Positions 1 through 8,422 of a DNA stretch of 34,635 bases are shown here, one piece after another. The notes under the pieces were generated by a model, which was not told where the DNA came from, made no database searches, and worked only from the letters and a program-made list of their open reading frames with translations. This stretch comes from Akkermansia muciniphila (GTDB lineage: Bacteria > Verrucomicrobiota > Verrucomicrobiia > Chthoniobacterales > Chthoniobacteraceae): NCBI GenBank assembly GCA_945883955.1, contig CAMCYN010000011.1, forward strand, positions 1-34,635. Reading direction: 5' to 3'. Each line of letters begins with the position of its first letter. Position 1 is the stretch's first letter. The translations under genes and the position numbers were made by a program.

Positions 1-48
1 GATGATAGTGCTCCTATAGGTTGCGCGAAAGTAGGACGTTGCCAGTAT
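1..48 (+). rRNA. rrf: 5S ribosomal RNA, 3' part
   Basis: The first ~48 bases match the conserved 3' half of bacterial 5S rRNA: GATGATAGTG, then GCGAAAGTAGG, then TTGCCAG, in the same order and spacing as the E. coli 3' half (GATGGTAGTG, GCGAGAGTAGG, CTGCCAG). The 5' part lies outside the window. An intrinsic terminator follows within a few bases, as expected at the end of an rRNA operon. The exact 3' end is estimated. Confidence 0.86.
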
Positions 49-50
49 CC

Positions 51-93
51 CCGCCCCGCCCAGGCTAACCGCCAGGGCGGGGCGGCTTTTTTT
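51..93 (+). terminator. Intrinsic terminator of the rRNA operon
   Basis: A perfect 11-bp GC-only stem (CCGCCCCGCCC at 51-61 pairing with GGGCGGGGCGG at 75-85) with a 13-base loop is followed by C and seven T residues (87-93). It lies directly after the 5S rRNA end and 83 bp before livK, so it should separate rRNA transcription from the liv operon. Confidence 0.92.
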
Positions 94-137
94 ATGCTTT
101 AAACTCGCGCCACCTTTCCATCTCTTCCCAACCAGCG

Positions 138-166
138 TTGCTTTTCTTCGACCCAACCAGTTAGAT
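138..166 (+). promoter_or_regulatory. Possible weak promoter for the liv operon
   Basis: TTGCTT (138-143) and TTAGAT (161-166) are separated by 17 bases, matching a sigma70-type layout but with only three of six consensus bases in each box. Transcription from it would begin almost at the livK ATG (176), giving a nearly leaderless mRNA, in keeping with the absence of a Shine-Dalgarno sequence. This is a pattern-based guess. Confidence 0.25.
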
Positions 167-175
167 TTCGTCCAA

Positions 176-1312
176 ATGAAGCTCCTGAATTTCGTCTGTT
201 TGGCGGCGGTCGTCCTAGCTTCGACTGCGTGTAAAAAGTCTGTATTAGTCGGTGAGGCCGCCGAAATTTCGATTGGCGAGTTTGCCTCTTTAAGCGGTGC
301 AACAGCAAGTTTTGGCCAGGCCTCACATAACGGAACGTTGATGGCCGTTGAGGAATTAAATGCTGCTGGCGGGATTCTTGGAAAAAGGATTCGTCTGACC
401 ACAGAAGATGATCAAAGTAGAGCTGGGGAAGCTGCTACCGTTGTGCGAAAGATGATTTCCCGAGAGAAAATTGTGGCTCTCCTCGGTGAAGTGGCCTCGT
501 CGCGATCATTAGAGGCGGCTCCCATTTGCCAACAGGCCAAGGTTCCGATGATTTCCCCGGCATCGACCAACCCGAAAGTCACGGAGGTCGGGGATTATAT
601 TTTTCGGATATGCTTTATTGATCCATTTCAGGGGACAGTCCTCGGTAAATATGCGCTCTTTAAGGGCTGGAAGAAAGTCGCTATTCTGACTGATGTTAAA
701 CAGGATTATAGCGTCGGTTTGTCCCAGTTCTTTAAGGCTTATTTCGGCCAGAATGGCGGTATTGTTGCGGTCGAGCAGAGTTACTCTTCTGGAGATAAAG
801 ATTTCAAGGCGCAGCTAACTGCAATTAAGGCTACCCAGCCCGATGCGATTCTTGCCTCTGGGTATTACACGGAATCCGGACTGATTGCTCGCCAGGCTAG
901 GGAGCTAGAGATATCTGTGCCTCTTCTTGGTGGCGATGGTTGGGACTCGCCGTCTTTGATTGAGGTGGCAGGGAAGGCCATGGAAGGTTGTGTATTTTCA
1001 AACCATTTCTCAGTGGAGGACACTTCCCCTGTAATTCAGGAGTTTTTAAAGAAATATCGGTCCCGATTTAAATCTGAACCGGATGCTATGTCCGCCCTCG
1101 GATACGATTCAGTAATGATCTTGGCGGACGCAATCAAGCGGGCGGGGACTACCGAAGGGCCGGCGCTTCGTGAGGCCCTCGCGGCCACAAAAGATTTTCC
1201 TGGAATTACTGGTATTACAACTTTAGACGCTGCCCGTAATGCGACGAAGTCCGCGGTTATCCTGAAGATCTCTGATGGAAAGTTCCGGTATCTTGAGACC
1301 GTGGCCCCCTAG
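176..1312 (+). CDS. livK: Branched-chain amino acid/amide ABC transporter, substrate-binding lipoprotein (LivK type)
   Basis: This 378-residue protein is the ligand-binding component of a hydrophobic amino acid/amide uptake ABC transporter (HAAT, type 1 periplasmic binding fold). Residues 1-19 form a lipoprotein signal with a STAC lipobox, so Cys19 should be lipidated and the protein membrane-anchored in the periplasm. The mature start has the typical 'G.fa.lSG..A.fG' segment followed by a 'NG..MAVEELNAAGGILG' type helix that lines the ligand cleft. The ligand cannot be read from the sequence; leucine/isoleucine/valine, other amides or urea-type ligands are all known for the family. It is first in a five-gene operon with both permeases and both ATPases, 39 bp before livH. 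No Shine-Dalgarno precedes the ATG. The operon uses more A/T-ending codons than the genes further right. Confidence 0.93.
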   Translation: MKLLNFVCLAAVVLASTACKKSVLVGEAAEISIGEFASLSGATASFGQASHNGTLMAVEELNAAGGILGKRIRLTTEDDQSRAGEAATVVRKMISREKIVALLGEVASSRSLEAAPICQQAKVPMISPASTNPKVTEVGDYIFRICFIDPFQGTVLGKYALFKGWKKVAILTDVKQDYSVGLSQFFKAYFGQNGGIVAVEQSYSSGDKDFKAQLTAIKATQPDAILASGYYTESGLIARQARELEISVPLLGGDGWDSPSLIEVAGKAMEGCVFSNHFSVEDTSPVIQEFLKKYRSRFKSEPDAMSALGYDSVMILADAIKRAGTTEGPALREALAATKDFPGITGITTLDAARNATKSAVILKISDGKFRYLETVAP

Positions 1313-1351
1313 TACTCCCTCTGTCTCGGTTGTGTTGCCTTTTCGACTATT

Positions 1352-2272
1352 GTGAATGAACTGTTTCAGCAGCTTGTTAATGGTCTTTCCTTAGGGGCTA
1401 TTTACGCTTTGATTGCGTTAGGATACACCATGGTCTATGGCGTCCTTCGATTCATCAACTTTGCTCACGGAGATTTGTTCATGGTGGGGGCGTTCGCCGG
1501 GCTCTATTTCCATAAGTGGCTGAAGCCCGCCGTAGCGGGATGGCCAGACTGGGGCGTAGCGTTGATTATTCTTTCGAGTGCAATGCTAATGGGCGCGGTT
1601 CTGGGTATCATCATCGAGCGTCTTGCGTATAAGCCTTTACGTGGGCGCCCTAAATTGACGGTGTTAATTACTGCTATAGGAGTGTCGCTTCTGTTGGAAT
1701 ACCTCGGTCAGTTAGGCTTCGGCGCGGCGCCGCGAGGGTTCCCCACCCTTCTTGAAGCTCGAACACTAAGTTTAGCTGGAGTAAGAATAAGTAGCATTCA
1801 GGTAACCGTGGTTGTGGCTACTCTACTACTGTTGGTTGGTCTTCGGTTTATTGTGATGAAAACCCGGATGGGATTGGCCATGCGTGCGCTTTCGTTAAAT
1901 CCCACTGCCGCTGCCCTGATGGGGGTTAATACTAGCGCGGTTATCTCCTTTACATTTGGTTTGGGGTCCGCTCTGGCTGCGGCAGCTGGGGTTTTTTATG
2001 CGTCGCTTTATCAGGCGATCGATCCATTCATGGGGGTTTTGCCTGGTATGAAGGCATTTGTGGCGGCCGTTTTAGGAGGGATTGGGATCCTTTCGGGGGC
2101 CGCTTTGGGTGGAATCTTATTAGGGATCGTGGAAACCCTAGTTGTGGGGTATTCCGGAGTCTTAGGTATTCCCCCGGGATACCGTGATGCTGTGGCGTTT
2201 GTCATCTTGATCCTTATTCTTCTATTTAAACCATCCGGTTTGCTCGGGAAGTCACAAAGGGAAAAGGTATGA
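1352..2272 (+). CDS. livH: Branched-chain amino acid ABC transporter permease (LivH type)
   Basis: A 306-residue integral membrane protein with about eight hydrophobic segments; it forms one half of the transmembrane channel with LivM. The N-terminus (NGLSLGAIYALIALGYTMVY, then GVLRFINFAHGD) is the characteristic LivH opening, and the C-terminal 'AFVAAVLGGIGILSGAALGG' type segment is the EAA-like loop that contacts the ATPases. The start is a GTG (1352-1354); no better in-frame ATG fits the conserved N-terminus. Its TGA stop overlaps the livM ATG (ATGA at 2269-2272), which indicates translational coupling. Length matches the family (about 290-310 residues). Confidence 0.95.
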   Translation: MNELFQQLVNGLSLGAIYALIALGYTMVYGVLRFINFAHGDLFMVGAFAGLYFHKWLKPAVAGWPDWGVALIILSSAMLMGAVLGIIIERLAYKPLRGRPKLTVLITAIGVSLLLEYLGQLGFGAAPRGFPTLLEARTLSLAGVRISSIQVTVVVATLLLLVGLRFIVMKTRMGLAMRALSLNPTAAALMGVNTSAVISFTFGLGSALAAAAGVFYASLYQAIDPFMGVLPGMKAFVAAVLGGIGILSGAALGGILLGIVETLVVGYSGVLGIPPGYRDAVAFVILILILLFKPSGLLGKSQREKV

Positions 2273-3258
2273 TTGGGCCGAAAGGTTTGTTTGTTTCTGC
2301 GGTGATTGCGGTAGGCGCGGTCTCCTACTTGTTTACCGGCCATCCAGAGATGAGTTGGACTCTTGCGCAGATCGATGATTACTTGCTAAATATTCTCATA
2401 TTGATGGGGATTAATGTTGTGCTTGCCGTCAGTCTAAATCTGGTAAATGGACACGCCGGTCAGTTTTCTTTAGGCCATGCGGGGTTTATGGCCGTTGGTG
2501 CTTATGGCTCCGCTGCATTAACTATGTTTCTGGGACAAGCCGGCCTCACCGTTCTGCAGCCAATTGGGGGACTGGCCGCGCCGCTTCTGTTTTGTATCGT
2601 ACTGATTTTCGGTGGTGTTTTGGCTGCAATGGTTGGCCTTCTTGTTGGTATACCCTCCCTTCGATTGAGGGGGGACTATCTTGCTATTGTGACTCTGGGT
2701 TTTGGAGAGATTATCCGTGTTGTCATTCAGAATGCCGACGGTTTAGGCGGGGCCAGAGGTCTGACGGGAATACCGGCCCACACTACTCTCGGGTGGACTT
2801 TTGCGGTGGCGGCTTCGTCTATTTATGTGGTGGGGTCGCTTGTGAATTCAACATATGGACGGGGGTTTATTGCCGTGCGGGATGATGAGATTGCTGCAGA
2901 GGCAATGGGGATAAATACCACAAAATATAAGGTAATTGCGTTCACTGTGGGTGCCTTTTTTGCCGGGCTTGCCGGAGCTTTATACGCTCACTTCATCGGG
3001 TACATCACGCCTGAGGGTTTTAATTTTCTGAAGTCCGTTGATGTGGTTGTAATGGTGATCCTTGGTGGAATGGGCTCCACGGCGGGAGTAACCGTCGCGG
3101 CTGTGGCGCTGACTGTCCTCAACGAATTGCTCAGACAAGCCGAGCAGTACCGGATGGTCGTGTTTGCCCTGTTGTTGATTATACTGATGATTCTGCGCCC
3201 GCAGGGACTCATTGGGAATTTGGGGAGCTGGCTCCCTAGGAAGAGGGGGCGCTCATGA
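2269..3258 (+). CDS. livM: Branched-chain amino acid ABC transporter permease (LivM type)
   Basis: A 329-residue polytopic membrane protein, the second permease of the HAAT transporter. Recognisable segments are 'NLVNGHAGQFSLGHAGFMAVGAY' in the second to third hydrophobic stretch, 'GIPSLRLRGDYLAIVTLGFGEI' in the middle, and 'VVVMVILGGMGSTAGV', the ATPase-contacting loop near the C-terminus. The ATG overlaps the livH stop by four bases, preceded by AAAGG as a modest ribosome binding site. Its own stop overlaps the livG start by four bases (ATGA at 3255-3258). Length and architecture are normal for LivM. Confidence 0.95.
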   Translation: MIGPKGLFVSAVIAVGAVSYLFTGHPEMSWTLAQIDDYLLNILILMGINVVLAVSLNLVNGHAGQFSLGHAGFMAVGAYGSAALTMFLGQAGLTVLQPIGGLAAPLLFCIVLIFGGVLAAMVGLLVGIPSLRLRGDYLAIVTLGFGEIIRVVIQNADGLGGARGLTGIPAHTTLGWTFAVAASSIYVVGSLVNSTYGRGFIAVRDDEIAAEAMGINTTKYKVIAFTVGAFFAGLAGALYAHFIGYITPEGFNFLKSVDVVVMVILGGMGSTAGVTVAAVALTVLNELLRQAEQYRMVVFALLLIILMILRPQGLIGNLGSWLPRKRGRS

Positions 3259-4037
3259 GTGCCGCGTTGCTTGATCTGCGGAATGTGACAATCCGCTTTG
3301 GAGGTTTAGTTGCGGTGAGTGACCTAGACTTTCATATCAACGCTGGAGAATTAGTGGGGCTGATTGGACCAAATGGTGCCGGGAAGACGACGATCTTTAA
3401 TTTGATAACGGGTGTCTATTCTCCGAGTGCGGGTGGAATCTGTTTCGATGGGGTTTCTGTGGAAGGACGTCGGGCCTATCAGATTACCGCGCGTGGGATT
3501 GCTCGTACCTTTCAAAACATCCGTCTATTTAGCTCTCTGAGTGTTCTCGATAACGTGCGCGCTGCTTTTAATCTCCATCTTGAGGGGGGATTTTTGGGAG
3601 CACTGTTCCGTGGAAAGCGGTTTGTTGCTGAGGAGGCAGAGGTGGAGAAAAAGGCCCTGGAGCTGCTTGAAATATTCGGGCTGGACTCTGTTTGCGATCT
3701 TCCGTGCCGAAGTCTTTCTTACGGGGATCAGCGGAGACTAGAGATTGTCCGCGCTCTTGCGACTCGACCGCGCCTGCTGCTTTTGGACGAGCCTGCCGCT
3801 GGAATGAATGCAACTGAAAAGGTGGAGCTTATGAAATTGATTCGCTTTACCCAAGAGCGGTTTGGTCTGGCGGTTTTGTTGGTCGAGCACGACATGAAGG
3901 TTGTGATGGGAATCTGTCAACGGATCGCGGTGGTGGAGTACGGCTGTAAGATTGCGGAAGGTACCCCTGAAGAGATTCAGCGCAATCCGAAGGTAATCGC
4001 GGCCTATCTTGGCGAGGAGGTTCCTGATCATGCTTGA
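3255..4037 (+). CDS. livG: Branched-chain amino acid ABC transporter ATPase (LivG type)
   Basis: A 260-residue cytoplasmic ATPase powering the LivHM channel. Visible motifs: Walker A GPNGAGKTT (residues 38-46), Q-loop region around FQNIRLF (86-92), signature LSYGDQ (154-159, a Y variant of the usual LSGGQ that is common in LivG), Walker B LLLLDE (174-179) and the switch histidine in VEHDM (H212). LivG proteins are longer than LivF because of an insertion before the signature, which is seen here around residues 105-150. The ATG overlaps the livM stop (ATGA) and follows a GAGGGGG Shine-Dalgarno sequence. The 3' end overlaps livF by eight bases. Confidence 0.95.
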   Translation: MSAALLDLRNVTIRFGGLVAVSDLDFHINAGELVGLIGPNGAGKTTIFNLITGVYSPSAGGICFDGVSVEGRRAYQITARGIARTFQNIRLFSSLSVLDNVRAAFNLHLEGGFLGALFRGKRFVAEEAEVEKKALELLEIFGLDSVCDLPCRSLSYGDQRRLEIVRALATRPRLLLLDEPAAGMNATEKVELMKLIRFTQERFGLAVLLVEHDMKVVMGICQRIAVVEYGCKIAEGTPEEIQRNPKVIAAYLGEEVPDHA

Positions 4038-4737
4038 AGTCAATGAGATGGAAGTTGGCTATGGTTCGATCACTGCTGTGCACGGGATTTCTCTTCATGT
4101 GAAACAGGGGAGTATTGTCACGTTGGTTGGGGCCAATGGCGCGGGGAAGTCTACCTCATTACGTGCCATTTCAGGTCTTATGCGTGTTCGGGGCGGGCGA
4201 ATTCGTTTCTGCGGAGATGATATTACTAACTTGCAACCTCATGAGATCGTTTCCCGCGGGCTTCTTCATGTGCCCGAGGGGCGCATGATTTTCTCCAATC
4301 TGACGGTTCTTGAAAATCTTCGCATGGGGGCTTATCTGCGCTCGGACCGGTCCGGGATATCACATGACCTTGGTTTTGTGCTGGATACATTTCCCCGTCT
4401 GCGCGAACGGGAGTCTCAACAGGCGGGAACCCTTTCTGGTGGCGAGCAACAGATGTTGGCGATTGCGCGAGCGTTGATGGGGCGTCCGAAGTTGCTGATG
4501 TTGGATGAGCCTTCTCTGGGAATCGCTCCGCTGCTTGTGAAGGCGATCTTTGCTAAAATAGCCGAGGTGAACCGTGAACTGGGCCTCACGGTGCTTTTAG
4601 TGGAACAGAATGCGCATCTCGCGCTCTCTGTTTCGGCTTATGGATATGTTCTGGAGACCGGGCGTATTCTCCTCTCGGACAACGCTGAAGCACTGCGCTC
4701 TAATCCGCAGGTTCAAGCGGCATACTTGGGTGCGTAG
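4030..4737 (+). CDS. livF: Branched-chain amino acid ABC transporter ATPase (LivF type)
   Basis: A 235-residue ATPase, the partner of LivG. Motifs: Walker A GANGAGKST (34-42), signature LSGGEQ (135-140), Walker B LLMLDE (155-160) and 'LLVEQN', where LivF proteins carry Q-N after the glutamate in place of the H-D found in LivG. I chose the ATG at 4030, not the in-frame TTG at 4009, because AGGAGG (4015-4020) lies nine bases upstream and the protein then begins with the family-typical 'MLEVNEMEVGYGSI'. The start lies inside the end of livG (8-bp overlap). It is the last gene of the liv operon. Confidence 0.94.
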   Translation: MLEVNEMEVGYGSITAVHGISLHVKQGSIVTLVGANGAGKSTSLRAISGLMRVRGGRIRFCGDDITNLQPHEIVSRGLLHVPEGRMIFSNLTVLENLRMGAYLRSDRSGISHDLGFVLDTFPRLRERESQQAGTLSGGEQQMLAIARALMGRPKLLMLDEPSLGIAPLLVKAIFAKIAEVNRELGLTVLLVEQNAHLALSVSAYGYVLETGRILLSDNAEALRSNPQVQAAYLGA

Positions 4738-4756
4738 GCTTTTTTTCAAAAAGCGC

Positions 4757-4785
4757 TTGTCACGGGTTGCTTGGAGTGGCAGTAT
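4757..4785 (+). promoter_or_regulatory. Candidate promoter for rplU-rpmA
   Basis: TTGTCA (4757-4762, five of six -35 bases) is followed after 17 bases by CAGTAT (4780-4785, a poor -10). It lies 30 bases before the rplU ATG, after the end of livF and a small AT-rich inverted repeat (GCTTTTT at 4738-4744, AAAAAGC at 4748-4754). The strong -35 and the position make it plausible, but the -10 is weak. Confidence 0.35.
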
Positions 4786-4814
4786 TCGCCCCCTTTTGTA
4801 ACTAAGGACTGCTT

Positions 4815-5126
4815 ATGTCTTACGCGATTTTTAAAACCGGTGGCAAACAATACCGGGTGGCTCAGGGTGACCTGGTTGATGTTGAGAAGCTTGAACATGC
4901 TGAAGGCGCCAAGGCGACTTTCTCCGATGTCATTCTCGTTTCCGAAAACGGCGCACTCAAGGTTGGTGCCGAGGCTTCCTCTGCAACTGTGATAGCCGAA
5001 GTGGTATCGCAGTTTAAGGGTGAGAAGGTATTGGCCTATCGCTACAAGCGCCGTAAAGGGCATCACCGTACAGTCGGTCATCGGCGTCAGTTGACCAGGT
5101 TGAAGATCACGGGTATCACCGCATAA
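4815..5126 (+). CDS. rplU: 50S ribosomal protein L21
   Basis: This 103-residue protein is the full-length L21 of the large ribosomal subunit, which binds 23S rRNA near the base of the L1 side. The N-terminus 'YAIFKTGGKQYRV' and the basic C-terminal stretch 'YKRRKGHHRTVGHRRQLTRLKI' are diagnostic. A Shine-Dalgarno AAGGA lies seven bases before the ATG, one of the few clear ones outside operon interiors in this window. rpmA follows after 18 bp, the conserved rplU-rpmA pairing. obgE, which often comes next in other bacteria, is absent here. Confidence 0.98.
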   Translation: MSYAIFKTGGKQYRVAQGDLVDVEKLEHAEGAKATFSDVILVSENGALKVGAEASSATVIAEVVSQFKGEKVLAYRYKRRKGHHRTVGHRRQLTRLKITGITA

Positions 5127-5144
5127 TTTAATTCCTTCCTCTAT

Positions 5145-5402
5145 ATGGCTCACAAGAAAGGTCAGGGATCCGTAAAAAACGGACGTGATAGCGTCAGTAA
5201 GCGCCTTGGCGTTAAGAAATTCGGCAGTGAAGTTGTCGTTGCTGGTAACATTATCATCCGTCAGCGTGGGACGAAGTTCCTTCCGGGGCGCGGTGTTGGT
5301 CTTGGTAAGGACTACACAATCTTCGCTCTGGTTGATGGACGTGTTCGTTTCGACCGTGATGGTCGTCGCGTAAATGTTGACGCTCCTGTAGCGGCGAACT
5401 AA
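5145..5402 (+). CDS. rpmA: 50S ribosomal protein L27
   Basis: An 85-residue L27, a large-subunit protein whose N-terminal tail reaches the peptidyl transferase centre. The N-terminus begins directly with '[16 protein letters not shown]', so it has no firmicute-type cleavable N-terminal extension. '[11 protein letters not shown]', '[15 protein letters not shown]' and '[15 protein letters not shown]' are the classical L27 blocks. The ATG is preceded by CCTTCCTCTAT, a pyrimidine-rich stretch with no Shine-Dalgarno. It is the last gene before a convergent terminator. Confidence 0.98.
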   Translation: MAHKKGQGSVKNGRDSVSKRLGVKKFGSEVVVAGNIIIRQRGTKFLPGRGVGLGKDYTIFALVDGRVRFDRDGRRVNVDAPVAAN

Positions 5403-5420
5403 GAAAGACGTCAGCTCACA

Positions 5421-5454
5421 AAAAGGCCCCTCTCCGAAAGGAGTGGGGCCTTTT
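5421..5454 (+). terminator. Intrinsic terminator after rpmA, probably bidirectional
   Basis: AAAAGGCCCC (5421-5430) pairs with GGGGCCTTTT (5445-5454). The stem continues inward through a T-T mismatch into CTCC/GGAG closed by a GAAA tetraloop. A-tract and T-tract flanks on both sides make it suitable for stopping transcription from rpmA (plus) and from prfB (minus), which converge here. Confidence 0.92.
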
Positions 5455-5493
5455 GCGTTTCTCATGACAAAGTTCTAGATGGGAACCATTTCG

Positions 5494-5515
5494 TGCGCCT
5501 GAGCCATCAGGCGCA
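5494..5515 (-). terminator. Hairpin downstream of prfB
   Basis: A perfect 9-bp inverted repeat, TGCGCCTGA (5494-5502) and TCAGGCGCA (5507-5515), with a four-base loop lies 20 bp past the prfB stop. There is no T-run after it on either strand, so it may be an RNA 3'-end stabilising hairpin, not an intrinsic terminator on its own. The stronger hairpin at 5421-5454 lies just beyond. Confidence 0.4.
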
Positions 5516-5535
5516 TAATACCTGTTCCATTCCTG

Positions 5536-6673
5536 TTATTCGTCGATGTCGTCGTCTGATGCCCCCTTCTTGGCGGTCAATCCCCGAAGTTTACCCTCAA
5601 TGAATGCATCGATATCTCCATCCATAATATCCTGGATGTTACTGCTTTGAACTCCAGTTCGCAGGTCCTTGATCATTTGGTAGGGCTGAAAAACATAGGA
5701 TCGGATTTGTGAACCAAATGCGACCTCGGCCTTTTCGCCGTATTGGCGGTCTAGTTCCGCGCGTTTTTTGTCAGCCTCAAGTTGTTGTAATTTGGCCGCC
5801 AGCATTCGCATGGCTAGGTTCCTGTTCTGCGCCTGGGAGCGTTCGCTTTGGCAGGCCGCGATAAGACCTGTGGGGATGTGGCGTAAGCGAACCGCGGTCT
5901 CAACCTTGTTGACGTTTTGCCCGCCTTTTCCTCCCGCCCGATACGTGTCGAGTTCGATGTCCGCCTCATTAACTTCAATGGGCGCAGTTTCCGGGAGATC
6001 CGGCACTACGTCCACTCCCGCAAAAGAGGTGTGTCGCCTTTTATTCGAATCGAACGGTGAAATTCGAACCAGTCGGTGGACGCCACGTTCGGTGGACAGA
6101 TAACCGAATCCATATTCGCCCGTCACCCGGAGCGTTGCGGATTTAATCCCAACTTCATCTCCGGGCTGGATGTCGACTATGGAGGTTTGATATCCACGCC
6201 GCTCGCACCAGCGTTGGTACATCCGTAGAAGCATGTCGGCCCAATCGCATGCTTCGGTTCCGCCCGCACCCGATTGCACCGAGAGGAAGGCCGAGCAGCG
6301 GTCGCTGGGGCCTGACAGGAGCATCTTAAGCTCAAACTCCTCCAGGGCACGGGTAAATGTGCCGAGCTCCTTTTCTACTTCCCCTGCAGCCTGGGCTAAA
6401 TCGGTTTCCCCGAGGGCCAGTTCGGCCAGGGCTTCGAGGTCATCCATCTGACGCTGGAGGCCGCGCAGAGGATTGATTTTGGCGCGCAAGGAGGAGACTT
6501 CCTCCATCAGTTGTTGCGCTCTTTCCTTATGGTTCCAGAAATCTGGGTCGCTCATCGATACCTCGATGGTAGCGAGTCGGGATTGAAGGTCGGGCAAGTC
6601 AAAGATACCTCCGCAGCTCGCTAACGCGGGCTCGGAGGGGGGAGAGGTCGAGGTTTTTGAGGTCGATAGACAT
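5536..6673 (-). CDS. prfB: Peptide chain release factor 2 (programmed +1 frameshift)
   Basis: RF2 recognises UAA/UGA stop codons and triggers peptide release. The true start is the ATG at 6673. Its zero frame encodes 24 codons ending ...RRYL and then hits an in-frame TGA (6601-6599) inside the canonical slippery context CTT-TGA-C, preceded by a CGGAGG Shine-Dalgarno-like stimulator. Skipping one base gives GAC (Asp25) and a 378-residue protein; the coding span of 1138 bases is one more than a multiple of three, as required. In the joined protein SPF (stop-codon reading) falls at 205-207 and GGQ (peptide release) at 250-252, the same numbers as in E. coli RF2. A single-frame ORF reaches back to 6699, but its first ~33 residues are not RF2-like. 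The C-terminus is somewhat longer than in E. coli (378 versus 365). Confidence 0.96.
6598..6609 (-). promoter_or_regulatory. prfB programmed +1 frameshift site (autoregulatory)
   Basis: On the minus strand the sequence reads CGGAGGTATCTTTGAC: an internal Shine-Dalgarno-like GGAGG, a three-base spacer, the slippery CTT codon (Leu24), an in-frame TGA and a C after it. This is the element described for most bacterial prfB genes, in which low RF2 causes ribosomes to shift forward at CTT-T and make more RF2. Confidence 0.95.
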
Positions 6674-6675
6674 AG

Positions 6676-6716
6676 ATAAAATAAAACGGCGGGAGACACG
6701 AAGTCCCCCGCCGTTT
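6676..6716 (-). terminator. Intrinsic terminator between the ftsB-like gene and prfB
   Basis: On the minus strand a perfect 10-bp stem, AAACGGCGGG (6716-6707) and CCCGCCGTTT (6693-6684), encloses a 13-base loop and is followed by TATTTTAT. It follows the ftsB-like stop (6730) by 13 bases and should end the eno-ftsB transcript. Its tail runs to within two or three bases of the prfB ATG at 6673, so it also occupies the space where a prfB ribosome binding site would be. Confidence 0.85.
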
Positions 6717-6729
6717 GAAGCTTAGGATA

Positions 6730-7061
6730 TTAGCGTTTGGCCGCTTCGAAGCGGAAGAGCGTTTCGCCTTCTTGCATCAAATCCAAACGGTCTCTGGCGA
6801 TTAAGCTCAGATATTCAGGACTGGTGCGAAGGAGACGCTCCTGACGTTCGTGCTGCTGGAGAGTTGCTTTAATGCGCGCTGCTTTCGTCTCGAGATCAAG
6901 GATTTGTGCCTGCACCTCATTTCGGCGTGAAGTCTCTGGCAAGTAACGCACCGCGAGAGTGCCTACCACCAGAAGCACAATCATCCCAGCCACGAGACGG
7001 TTCAGGGAAGCCCAAACCGGACGTTGCGCAGGCTCTTGGTGCTCGAGGAAGCGATCGCTCA

Positions 7062-7062
<1 letters not shown>
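6730..7062 (-). CDS. ftsB: FtsB/DivIC-like septum formation protein
   Basis: A 110-residue small bitopic membrane protein of the septum formation initiator (FtsB/DivIC) family. A short cytoplasmic N-terminus (about 1-22) is followed by one transmembrane helix (about 23-43, 'LVAGMIVLLVVGTLAVRYL'), a charged coiled coil (about 47-80) and the family-typical end 'IARDRLDLMQEGETLFRFE', where 'GE..y.f' is conserved. In E. coli FtsB links FtsL and FtsQ in the divisome. The start is GTG; the eno stop TAG and this GTG share a base (position 7062), so translation is probably coupled. The eno-ftsB order is also that of E. coli and many other bacteria. Sequence similarity in this family is low, so the symbol rests on architecture plus context. 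Confidence 0.84.
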
Positions 7063-8405
<1,343 letters not shown>

Positions 8406-8422
8406 CTATTTCGGTGGCTGGA

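Noticed and set aside
4746-5465. 239-residue minus-strand frame over rplU-rpmA
   Set aside because: Antisense to two certain ribosomal protein genes and crosses the terminator hairpin.
6674-6699. In-frame upstream start for prfB at 6699
   Set aside because: It would encode a leader with no RF2 similarity (through the terminator hairpin); the ATG at 6673 with the frameshift gives the expected RF2 numbering.
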